From assembly GCA_964245755.1 (NCBI GenBank), contig CAXTNV010000118.1, positions 1-10,351 on the forward strand: a DNA stretch of 10,351 nucleotides. Reading direction: 5' to 3'. Origin of the DNA: Lichenicoccus sp964245755 (lineage in GTDB: Bacteria > Pseudomonadota > Alphaproteobacteria > Acetobacterales > Acetobacteraceae). The notes under the pieces were generated by a model, which saw only the letters and a program-made list of their open reading frames with translations, was not told where the DNA came from and did not search any database. The translations under genes and the position numbers were made by a program. Numbering within the stretch: position 1 is the stretch's first letter; each line of letters starts with the position of its first letter. Positions 4,477 through 10,351 of the stretch are shown here, piece by piece.

Positions 4477-7400
4477 TCAGAGTTCGATCTCGTTGTCCGG
4501 ATCCAGATCCGGATCCAGGTCCCGCTCCTGGCCGCGGCTGCGCTCGTGCTCGAGCCTCTCTTCCTGCTCACGGGCCAGGACGCGCTCCGTCAGCACCTGA
4601 TCCGCCGCATCGCTCAGACGGTTCCGCTCCGCGCGTTCCCGTTCGGGATCGCCGTCGATCCGCTGGTAGGCCTGATCCGCCGCGCGCTCGGCATCGGCCA
4701 GTTCGGGGATCAGCCTCTCCAGCCGCACCTGGAGGTCCTGCTTGCGCTGTGCAGCGTCGACGATCCTCGCCTCGTGTGTCCTGACCTGCTGGTTCTCCAC
4801 CAGGTTCATCCCGCGCATCATCCGGCGCAGCAGTCCGTCCCGCTCGTCCAGGACCCCGATCATCCTCTGGGAGTAGGAGATCGTGCTGTCGAGTGCCTTC
4901 ATCTCGGCCGCGAGTGCGGTCTTGTCCTGGCGTAGCCGCTCCACATACCCCAACGCCCTGCGGAAGCCCTCGTCCAGCTCGCAGGCCACCTGCTCGGCGG
5001 TGAGGCGTGCGTCACTTTCGAGGGACAAGTAGGCGATCGAGATGACGTTCCGAAGCAGCTCGTCATCGAGCGCGTGCAGCTGCTCCTTCAGCGCCTGCGG
5101 ATCGCGGGGATAGTCCACCTCGTAGAACCAGCCCTGCGCGACCCGCGCCCGGATCCGCTCCTGTGCCGCTCGTGTCGCGGCCGCCTGCCGCGCTTCGTCA
5201 TCCGGCTCGTTGTCCTGAACCACAGGGCCACGCGGGCGCCTCGGTTCGCCGGAAGCATGCCGAGGCGGCGGCGCCGCGCGGGACGAGCTGCTGCGATCGG
5301 CAGCCAGGTCGTCCCGTGCGGGTCGGGCTTTCGGGCCCGGCCGCTTGCCGGCCGCATCCTGCTCCGCATTGCGGGCCGCCTGCTGCGCCGCCCGCTCGAG
5401 CTTGATCTCCTCGGCGGTCGCGTAGGCCATCGAGGCGGCCTTGTTCTCGAACCGTCCCATCTGCCGGGCGAGCTGCGACACGTCCTTGGCCGTCTCGCGC
5501 GCGACGAACACCTTGGCACTCTCACGCTGCCGCGTCAGTGCGACGTAGCTCGCCGCATTGCGCCAGTGCAGGCTGTGATACAGGTACGTGTGGTCCAGCG
5601 TCTTGCCCTGGCCCTTGTAGATCGTCCCGGCATAGCCGTGCCGCACGCCGGAGAAACTGGCACCGGTCCAGCTCACCGTCCTCCCTGGCTTTCCGCCAGC
5701 CGCGTCCAGCTCCACCGTCACCCGCTGCGTGAAGCGCTCGATCCGCGTGATCCGGCCGACGTTGCCGTTGGCCACACCCACCGCCTTGTCGGTGTCGGTG
5801 AACTGCACCCGGTCGCCGACCGCCAAGCTGGTCATCCCGCGCCGGGTTGGCAGGCTGACATCCTCGCCCAGCTCGCCCCGCAGGCGGCGCACCGCCCGCA
5901 GCTCGAGGTTCAGCGCGTCCACGTCGTCGTTCGTGTAGGCGAACACGAACCGCGTCGCGCGCGGATCCGCCGCCACGTCGGCTGCCCACGCTGCGACGAG
6001 TTCCGCACGCGCCGTCGCCTGATCCTCGGCCCAGCTGATCGCGCCGATGCGGTCGAACGTCTCGACGGCACGGTGGAAACGGCCCTCCGCCAGATCGCGC
6101 GCGGCCTGCCTTTGCTCCGGGTCCCTCTGCCGCGTGACCTCGCTGATCTCGACCGAGCCGTGCGCCGCACGCAGCTCCGAGAACAGCCCGCCGCGCTCGA
6201 TGCTCGCGAGCTGCCGGTCATCGCCGGCAAGCACCACCTTGGCGCCCGCCTGGCGCGCTGCCGAAAGCAGCTCGCCGAGGATGCGCGTGTCCAGCATCGC
6301 CGCCTCGTCGACGACCAGGACCGTCTTTTCGTCCCAGCTCTCGCGGCCGTTCTTCAGCCTGAACAGCGCCGAGTGGATCGTCCTCGCTTCGGTGAAGCCG
6401 CTCGCCTTGAGATCCAGCGCCACCGCATTGGTCGGCGCCAGCCCGATCACCCGGTAGTCGTCGCGCACGTGCGCCACGCGGATCGCCGAGAGCGTGTAGC
6501 TCTTGCCGGTGCCGGCCCGCCCTTCGATGATCCTCAGCCCACCCTGCTCGACCGCGTGATCGAACGCCGCCCGCTGGTCCGCACGAAGTCCGGCGCCCAC
6601 TGCCACGGCCTCCGCAATCTCCGACGCCACGCCGTTCTCGCGCCGCGCCGAGACCGCCGCACCCTGCGCGAGCGCGTCCTTCTCCTCTTCGCGCACCGTG
6701 CTTGTGGTGAAGCGTCCCGTCGCCTCTCCGGTCTCCCGCTCATGCAGCGCCAGCACCTCGCGATGCAGCAGCACCGCAACCTTGATGCCGTCCCGCTCCC
6801 TGGCCGCCTTCACGTGCTTGGCGAGGAAGCGATCAAGGTCGTACTCGCTGAAGGTCGCGTTGTTGCGGGTGAGCGCCTGCAGGATCTGCACCGGATCGCG
6901 CGCCGCAGCTTCCCGGGCCGCCTTCTGGTCGACCACCGCCTTGTTGAGCTCCGTGCCCGGCTTTCTCATCCGCACCGGACCGAGATGCTCCTCGGTGCAA
7001 GCGGCCGGGGGATCCACACGCACCTCGTAGCCGTGCGCGCGGAAGAAAGCGTTCTGGTGGTCCCGCCACGCCACCCCGTTGTCGCGGATGCCGTTGACGT
7101 AGGCCTTGCTGCCGAACCGGCGGAACTCCGGGTTGAGGTCACGGGCCTTCTTGGCAGCGAACCGGTCACCCTCGATCCGCCGCGTGGTCACCAGCACGTG
7201 GGCGTGCCAGTTCGCAGTCTCGTCTTCCGGGTCCACGTCGTGGGGGCCGTGCACGTCGAACTGGACGCCCAGGCCCTTGGACACGAAGTGCTCTTGGACG
7301 AAGCTGCGGACGAGCTCGTTCCTGTCCTCGTCGGAAATCTCCAGGTTGGCCGGCAGCGCCAGCACCATGTCCATCGCGACCTGGCTGTCGCTGCGCTTCT

Positions 7401-7629
7401 CCGCCAGCTCGGCCGCGTTCCACAGCACTTTCGCATCGAGGAACTTCGGGTCCGCACCCTCGGGCAGCAGGATCTCGTGATGTTCCAGATCGCCGCGGTG
7501 TTTGAAGTAGAAGCGCTCGCCGGTGCGCTCACTCTTCAGATCGGTACGGCCGTTGTAGGCGGCAGTCCGCACGGCGTTGCCGCCGGTTCGACGTCCGAGG
7601 AAGCGCGCACGGGCAAACTGGATCGCCAA
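4477..7629 (-). CDS. traA: Ti-type conjugative relaxase-helicase TraA (MobQ family)
   Basis: A 1050-residue bifunctional enzyme that nicks oriT, becomes covalently attached to the 5' end and unwinds the transferred strand. TTG at 7629 is chosen as the start: GGAGGTG lies seven bases before it and the protein then begins MAIQFARAR, the family's usual N-terminus. An ATG at 7683 is in frame but has no such support. The relaxase domain (1 to about 230) has the likely catalytic Tyr25 in AAYNGR and the metal-binding HAH motif (H142, H144) in NWHAHVLVTTRR. The SF1 helicase follows, with Walker A GRAGTGKS (370-377), Walker B VLVVDEAAMLD (437-447), GDDRQL (469-474), GYAGTIYKGQGKTLD (665-679) and YVALTRQRES (695-704). 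Residues 755-825 are a low-complexity linker. The C-terminal 220 residues are charged and coiled-coil-like, ending in a DLDPDLDPD repeat. The gene appears intact and convergent with the second regulator. Confidence 0.95.
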   Translation of the reverse strand: MAIQFARARFLGRRTGGNAVRTAAYNGRTDLKSERTGERFYFKHRGDLEHHEILLPEGADPKFLDAKVLWNAAELAEKRSDSQVAMDMVLALPANLEISDEDRNELVRSFVQEHFVSKGLGVQFDVHGPHDVDPEDETANWHAHVLVTTRRIEGDRFAAKKARDLNPEFRRFGSKAYVNGIRDNGVAWRDHQNAFFRAHGYEVRVDPPAACTEEHLGPVRMRKPGTELNKAVVDQKAAREAAARDPVQILQALTRNNATFSEYDLDRFLAKHVKAARERDGIKVAVLLHREVLALHERETGEATGRFTTSTVREEEKDALAQGAAVSARRENGVASEIAEAVAVGAGLRADQRAAFDHAVEQGGLRIIEGRAGTGKSYTLSAIRVAHVRDDYRVIGLAPTNAVALDLKASGFTEARTIHSALFRLKNGRESWDEKTVLVVDEAAMLDTRILGELLSAARQAGAKVVLAGDDRQLASIERGGLFSELRAAHGSVEISEVTRQRDPEQRQAARDLAEGRFHRAVETFDRIGAISWAEDQATARAELVAAWAADVAADPRATRFVFAYTNDDVDALNLELRAVRRLRGELGEDVSLPTRRGMTSLAVGDRVQFTDTDKAVGVANGNVGRITRIERFTQRVTVELDAAGGKPGRTVSWTGASFSGVRHGYAGTIYKGQGKTLDHTYLYHSLHWRNAASYVALTRQRESAKVFVARETAKDVSQLARQMGRFENKAASMAYATAEEIKLERAAQQAARNAEQDAAGKRPGPKARPARDDLAADRSSSSRAAPPPRHASGEPRRPRGPVVQDNEPDDEARQAAATRAAQERIRARVAQGWFYEVDYPRDPQALKEQLHALDDELLRNVISIAYLSLESDARLTAEQVACELDEGFRRALGYVERLRQDKTALAAEMKALDSTISYSQRMIGVLDERDGLLRRMMRGMNLVENQQVRTHEARIVDAAQRKQDLQVRLERLIPELADAERAADQAYQRIDGDPERERAERNRLSDAADQVLTERVLAREQEERLEHERSRGQERDLDPDLDPDNEIEL

Positions 7630-7636
7630 GAGGCAG

Positions 7637-7643
7637 CACCTCC
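7637..7643 (-). promoter_or_regulatory. Ribosome binding site GGAGGTG fixing the TTG start of traA
   Basis: On the minus strand GGAGGTG ends seven bases before TTG at 7629. It supports that start over the upstream ATG at 7683, which would add 18 residues unlike the family N-terminus. Confidence 0.8.
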
Positions 7644-7670
7644 GCAGCAGCGGTACGGTATCAAGCCACG

Positions 7671-7700
7671 TTGCCGAAGGCAATGTATGTTGCGTATTGC
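7671..7700. other. Small inverted repeats in the traA leader
   Basis: TTGCC-GAA-GGCAA (7671-7683) is a perfect 5-bp hairpin. GCAAT (7680-7684) pairs with ATTGC (7696-7700) across 11 bases. These overlapping symmetric elements between the traA ribosome binding site and the candidate nic site could be binding sites for relaxosome proteins or an autoregulator. Function is inferred from position only. Confidence 0.35.
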
Positions 7701-7718
7701 ACGCTCCACTCGCTGCGC

Positions 7719-7748
7719 TCCCTCGGGTGCATAACCCCGCTGCGCGGG
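7719..7748 (-). other. Candidate oriT core: hairpin plus nic-like sequence
   Basis: On the minus strand CCCGC-GCA-GCGGG (7748-7736) forms a small hairpin and is followed at once by GTTATGCACCCGAGG. MobQ origins such as RSF1010 and Ti oriT have a hairpin followed by a GTAAGTGCGCCCT-like nic region, so both layout and the TGC-CCC core agree. By analogy the nick would fall between 7728 (A) and 7727 (C). The position between divergent relaxase and TraD-like genes matches where Ti plasmids keep oriT. The assignment rests on analogy; the nic sequence is not identical to known ones. Confidence 0.55.
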
Positions 7749-7958
7749 TGCTTTGCGCGTCGACTGGGGGGCAAAACCGCGGCTACGACCGCTGAAAGCT
7801 CTCCTCGGCTGTGCGCGGCTGCTCCGGTATGACCCCAGGAGATTTGGAAGAAACCCTGTCGACTGGATCGACTGCGGGAACAGTAGCTCCGGGATGCACT
7901 TGCCCGCTTCGAAACAGATGGCATACGATTCGACAGGTTATCTCTCGCAACGGAGTGA
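7749..7958. promoter_or_regulatory. Remainder of the traA/traD-like divergent spacer
   Basis: No gene is seen. The heptamer TCGACTG occurs three times (7760-7766, 7859-7865, 7868-7874), the last two nine bases apart start to start. They may be protein-binding repeats of the oriT region or of the traD-like promoter. No confident -35/-10 pair is visible. GGAG at 7952-7955 is the likely ribosome binding site of the rightward gene. Confidence 0.4.
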
Positions 7959-8438
7959 ATGATGGCGCTGACCATCAACGACCGCATCGACCGGCACAAG
8001 CAGATGAAAGCCCGCCTCGCCGAGAAGGAGACCAGGATCAAGGCCGACGAGCGCAAGGCCCGTACGCGTCGCCTGATCGAGGGCGGTGGCTTGCTGGAAA
8101 AGGTCGGACTGATCGAGCTGGACAGCAACGTGCTCTACGGCGCCTTGCTGTCGCTGAGGGATGGGGCAAGCGAAAAGGAGCAATGCGAGAAGTGGGCCAT
8201 CGTCGGAGGTCGTGCCTTCGATCGCGAGGCCAAGGCCAAGGCGCGCGAGACCTCTCCCTTCGTGCTGACCTTTCCCGCAGCCCTCCCGAAAGAGGCGACC
8301 ACGACGCTCCGGTCGGCGGGCTTCCGCTTCAACAAGGTTCTCCGTCATTGGGAGGGACTGTCCACGCCGGTCATCGCCAAGGAAACCGCCGGGCAGTTCG
8401 GCGGGACCGCTACCGCTGTCAGACAAGCCTCGGCATAG
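7959..8438 (+). CDS. traD: TraD-like conjugal transfer accessory protein (Ti-type, not the F coupling protein)
   Basis: A 159-residue basic, probably cytoplasmic protein. Residues about 1-80 resemble the small Ti-plasmid TraD family: a charged helix (RHKQMKARLAEKETRIKADE) followed by KARTRRLIEGGGLLEKVGL and a short helical segment. Ti TraD proteins are about 70 residues, so this one carries an extra C-terminal half. That half contains FVLTFPAALPKEATTTLRSA and GFRFNKVLRHWEGLS (121-135), a Phe/Trp-bearing beta-type motif that resembles small modules seen in other mobile-element DNA-processing proteins. It is divergent from traA across the candidate oriT, so a role in the relaxosome is likely. 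The start is ATG at 7959 or the adjacent ATG at 7962, behind GGAG. Family membership is fairly likely; the function of the C-terminal part is unknown. Confidence 0.7.
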   Translation: MMALTINDRIDRHKQMKARLAEKETRIKADERKARTRRLIEGGGLLEKVGLIELDSNVLYGALLSLRDGASEKEQCEKWAIVGGRAFDREAKAKARETSPFVLTFPAALPKEATTTLRSAGFRFNKVLRHWEGLSTPVIAKETAGQFGGTATAVRQASA

Positions 8439-8759
8439 CTCCCGCAGACTGTTCCGGCGCCGGTCGTTGAGGCGCCAACCTTCAACAATCCATCCGCTTG
8501 TTCGTGAGAAACCATCGCGATACGGCGCAGCAGATCAACCGCACCAAAGGCCGTACCTGTAGAACCGACATTCCGTAATTGGCTTGGCAGCCGTCTGCGA
8601 GATAGCGAGTAGACCCTCGTCCGTCGCACCAAAGAGGGAGATGCTCGAATGCACTAATGCCGATCTCGTTCGGACGCCTGGCAGGGCATCATGGAGTCAA
8701 CTAGCTCCGATCGCGCACATCATCGAATGCCCTCAGCTTCTCGGCGTGATCGGACCTGC
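8439..8759. other. Spacer between the traD-like gene and the MFS gene; no gene seen
   Basis: About 320 bases without a supportable gene. It contains two GGCGCC palindromes (8456-8461 and 8471-8476). A 96-codon minus-strand frame at 8345-8632 overlaps the traD-like gene and has no recognised relatives. No tetR-like gene, which would normally face a tetA gene, is present. The region may contain decayed sequence from the insertion that brought the efflux gene. Confidence 0.45.
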
Positions 8760-9908
8760 ATGACCCGCCCGCTTGCCGTGCTCTACCTGGCGGCCATGAT
8801 CGACGCGGTCAGCGTCGGGCTGATCGTCCCGATCCTGCCCACCGTGCTGCGCCGGCTGTCTACAGGCTCGATCACTCTGCACTACGGCGCCTTGATCGCC
8901 AGCTTTGCCCTGATGCAGTTCCTGTTCGCACCTGTACTTGGGGCGCTCAGCGACCGCTTCGGGCGCCGCCCGATCCTGCTGCTCTCCCTGGCCGGCGGCG
9001 CGCTGGATTATCTGCTGACCGGCTTCTCGCCGACCCTGTGGCTGCTCTATCTGGCCCGCATCATCGGCGGCATGACCGCGTCGAACCTCGCGGTGATTTC
9101 CGCCACCATCGCCGACCTGACCCCGACCGCCGACCGCGCGAAGCGTTACGGCAGCATGAACGCTGCTCTCGGCATCGGCTGGATCGGCGGCCCAGCGCTC
9201 GGCGGCACGCTCGGCCAGATCTCTCCCGTGTTGCCGTTCCTGGCCGCCGCGCTGTTCAACGGGATCAACCTTGTCCTGGCGATCGCCCTGCTCCCCGCGC
9301 CCGCCCGCGACTGCCGCCGATCGCCACTGCGGCTGTCTCAACTCAATCCCTTCGCTGCCTTGGTCTGGCTCGGCAGTTTTCGCTCGCTGGGTTCTTTGAT
9401 CACGATCTATTCTGCCCTCTGTCTGCTCGGGCAGATCCCCGCCGCGCTGTGGGTATTGTATGGCCAGGCCCGCTCTGGCTGGACGCCCTCCCTCGTCGGC
9501 TGGTCGTTCGCCTGCTTCGGCCTGTTGTTCTTTCTGTCCCAGGGCTTCCTCGTTGGCCCGCTGACCACCCGGCTGGGGGCGCGCAACACGCTGCGCTTTG
9601 GCATGCTCTCGGACGCTGTCGGCACCTTCCTGATGGGCCTGTCCAACCGCGGATGGATGCCCTTCGCCATCATCCCGTTGCTCGCCACCGGCAGCATTGG
9701 GATGCCGGCGTTGCAGGCTGAACTTTCTCGCGCTGTCGGCGAGGACCGTCAGGGCGAGTTGCAGGGCACCCTTTCCAGCTTGGGCAACCTCGCCTCGGTG
9801 ATCGGTCCGATTGTCGTGACCGCAGGTTTCGCCGCCACGCAGGTCAGTTTGCCCGGCGCGGTCTGGTTCGTCGGCGCGATCGGCTATCTCGTCTGCCTCC
9901 TGCTGTGA
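8760..9908 (+). CDS. Tet(A)-like MFS drug:H+ antiporter
   Basis: A 382-residue inner-membrane transporter with about 12 hydrophobic helices, clearly of the TCR/Tet branch of the major facilitator superfamily. The ATG at 8760 is chosen because MTRPLAVLYLAAMIDAVSVGLIVPILP aligns with the TetA N-terminus. An in-frame ATG at 8691 would add 23 polar residues, yet it has the better spaced purine-rich stretch (AGGG), so the start is not certain. Motif A GALSDRFGRRP is at 61-71. Asp15, Asp83 and Asp285 match the essential TetA acidic residues (Asp15, Asp84, Asp285). The typical GQIPAALWVLYG (225-235) and GSIGMPALQAELSR (311-324) segments are present. The position matching TetA His257 is Phe257, so tetracycline may not be the substrate. 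The C-terminus is some 10-15 residues shorter than Tet(A). It is probably cargo, with no regulator in view. Confidence 0.85.
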   Translation: MTRPLAVLYLAAMIDAVSVGLIVPILPTVLRRLSTGSITLHYGALIASFALMQFLFAPVLGALSDRFGRRPILLLSLAGGALDYLLTGFSPTLWLLYLARIIGGMTASNLAVISATIADLTPTADRAKRYGSMNAALGIGWIGGPALGGTLGQISPVLPFLAAALFNGINLVLAIALLPAPARDCRRSPLRLSQLNPFAALVWLGSFRSLGSLITIYSALCLLGQIPAALWVLYGQARSGWTPSLVGWSFACFGLLFFLSQGFLVGPLTTRLGARNTLRFGMLSDAVGTFLMGLSNRGWMPFAIIPLLATGSIGMPALQAELSRAVGEDRQGELQGTLSSLGNLASVIGPIVVTAGFAATQVSLPGAVWFVGAIGYLVCLLL

Positions 9909-10036
9909 ATCCGCCAGTCCAGAGGCTGTTCAATCGATCCCGCCGCGCTCCTCGTACTTCATGCGCTACCTGGGCGGCATCGAGACCGCGGGATTAGCCA
10001 AACGTGCAGCCCGCGTCAGGGATCGTAACCCGCAGG

Positions 10037-10061
10037 GCCGAGACAACGCAGTTGGCTCGGC
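10037..10061. other. Two-part hairpin GCCGAG/CTCGGC with inner AAC/GTT stem
   Basis: GCCGAG (10037-10042) pairs with CTCGGC (10056-10061). Inside, AAC (10045-10047) pairs with GTT (10051-10053) around a GCA loop. The symmetric internal loop AC/GG separates the two stems. This is a compact element that would fold well in RNA. Confidence 0.5.
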
Positions 10062-10063
10062 GA

Positions 10064-10119
10064 AGCGTCCGCAGGGCGCGAAGTAGAGCCCGGCCCGTAG
10101 CGAAGCGGAGGGAGACGCT
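10064..10119. other. Inverted repeat AGCGTC/GACGCT enclosing a smaller stem
   Basis: AGCGTC (10064-10069) and GACGCT (10114-10119) form a 6-bp outer stem. GGGC (10074-10077) and GCCC (10088-10091) can pair inside. It follows directly on the hairpin at 10037-10061, so the two could form one branched structure. Confidence 0.4.
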
Positions 10120-10239
10120 CGAACGCACGGCGGGAACGGCTGCATTTCGTGCTGGGTGAGGAAACCCAGGACCAATAAATAGCGGCGTGACCCAACGACA
10201 GAGCCGGGCATCAAGTACGACGGGATCCGATATGAAGAA

Positions 10240-10282
10240 AGCCGGGGCGGTGGGCACCCGCAGGGTGTCCGCCGCCCCGGCT
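10240..10282 (-). terminator. Strong 20-bp hairpin, probable intrinsic terminator (minus strand)
   Basis: The arms at 10240-10259 and 10263-10282 pair over 20 positions with only two G-U wobbles and a 3-base GCA loop. On the minus strand the stem is followed by TTTCTTC, a short T-rich tract, which fits intrinsic termination of a leftward transcript entering from beyond the right edge. On the plus strand it is followed by CTATCTG, a weaker context. It could also end the efflux-gene transcript or act as an attenuator. Confidence 0.65.
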
Positions 10283-10300
10283 CTATCTGCGCCGCGGGAG

Positions 10301-10314
10301 TGGGGCCGGCCCCA
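10301..10314. repeat. 14-bp perfect palindrome TGGGGCCGGCCCCA
   Basis: A perfect 14-bp palindrome 18 bases beyond the large hairpin. The surrounding 10283-10351 holds no recognisable gene and contains G-runs, including a 7-G run near the right edge. It may be a protein-binding site or part of a larger GC-rich structure cut by the window edge. Confidence 0.4.
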
Positions 10315-10351
10315 ACCCCGCGCCGGTTTTGGGGGGGCGCCGTGTGGTGGA

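Larger units (their letters stand above)
9909..10239. other. Noncoding GC-rich region with inverted repeats
   Basis: No gene is supported downstream of the efflux gene. Pairings can be drawn at 10037-10061 (GCCGAG/CTCGGC, with AAC-GCA-GTT inside) and 10064-10119 (AGCGTC/GACGCT, with an internal GGGC/GCCC at 10074-10077 and 10088-10091). The trinucleotide-linked unit CGCAGGG recurs at 10031 and 10070. Similar GC-rich repeat-bearing spacers are, as I recall them, found in integrative elements, but I cannot confirm a match. Minus-strand open frames here (9966-10214, 9994-10257) have repetitive, non-protein-like composition. Confidence 0.5.

Noticed and set aside
5074..7734. 886-codon open frame on the plus strand, opposite traA
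   Set aside because: It lies entirely antisense to a well-supported relaxase, is extremely rich in Arg, Leu, Val and His, and has no recognisable domains. Long antisense frames are expected in GC-rich coding DNA.
8345..8632. Minus-strand 95-residue frame containing a segment like LLRRIAMVSHEQADGLL
   Set aside because: It looks faintly protein-like but overlaps the traD-like gene for about 94 bases, has no recognised relatives and no clear ribosome binding site. It could be a remnant, but I cannot support it.
9948..10010. Plus-strand stretch readable as SYFMRYLGGIETAG after the efflux gene
   Set aside because: It resembles a piece of a coding sequence, but no start or family can be assigned, so it is at most an unproven gene remnant.
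9994..10257. Minus-strand 87-residue frame in the right-hand spacer
   Set aside because: Its codons run through the inverted repeats and its composition (Arg, Ala, Leu repeats) looks like translated structured DNA.
1..10351. CRISPR arrays, tRNA or rRNA genes, and insertion sequences with terminal repeats
   Set aside because: I saw no regularly spaced direct repeats, no tRNA- or rRNA-like sequence, and no transposase or integrase on either strand.

Overview
The window is GC-rich proteobacterial DNA carrying part of a conjugative element, either a plasmid or an integrative and conjugative element. It combines a P-type (Trb/VirB) mating-pair-formation operon with a Ti-plasmid/MobQ-type relaxase-helicase TraA. 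That pairing is common in alphaproteobacteria and some gammaproteobacteria. The sequence alone does not fix the genus, and no replication, partition, integrase or chromosomal genes are visible. One 10-N assembly gap shows that this is draft sequence.

Layout, left to right. Positions 50-2813, minus strand: a tightly coupled operon trbB (VirB11 ATPase) - trbC (VirB2 pilin) - trbD (VirB3) - trbG (VirB9 outer-membrane pore component), reading out through the left edge. The N run at 625-634 splits trbG. The bases on its two sides overlap by four nucleotides, and collapsing the gap restores one 373-codon frame, so the gap looks like an assembly artefact. Positions 2814-3216: a regulatory spacer with three perfect 10-bp palindromes. 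Positions 3217-4436, plus strand: two paralogous XRE-type helix-turn-helix regulators. Each has a similar promoter-like element and leader, so the whole cassette appears to be duplicated. Positions 4477-7629, minus strand: the 1050-residue relaxase-helicase TraA, converging on the second regulator. Positions 7630-7958: a spacer between divergent traA and a traD-like gene. It holds a hairpin followed by a MobQ-like nic sequence and is the best oriT candidate. Positions 7959-8438, plus strand: a TraD-like mobilization accessory protein with an extra C-terminal module. Positions 8760-9908, plus strand: a Tet(A)-like MFS drug:H+ antiporter with no TetR repressor in view. Positions 9909-10351: no convincing gene, but a series of GC-rich inverted repeats ending in a 20-bp-stem hairpin and a 14-bp perfect palindrome.

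How the parts could work together: TraA, helped by the TraD-like protein, would nick oriT and unwind the DNA. The Trb proteins would form the secretion channel. The coupling protein TraG, the VirB4 ATPase and the remaining channel components are not in the window. The two XRE regulators sit upstream of trbB and opposite the end of traA, so they are natural candidates for controlling transfer genes or each other. The efflux gene looks like cargo placed just after traD. The most unusual items are the duplicated regulator cassette, the candidate oriT, the trbG C-terminus that appears cut by two in-frame amber codons, the efflux pump lacking the Tet family's His257, and the structured noncoding tail.
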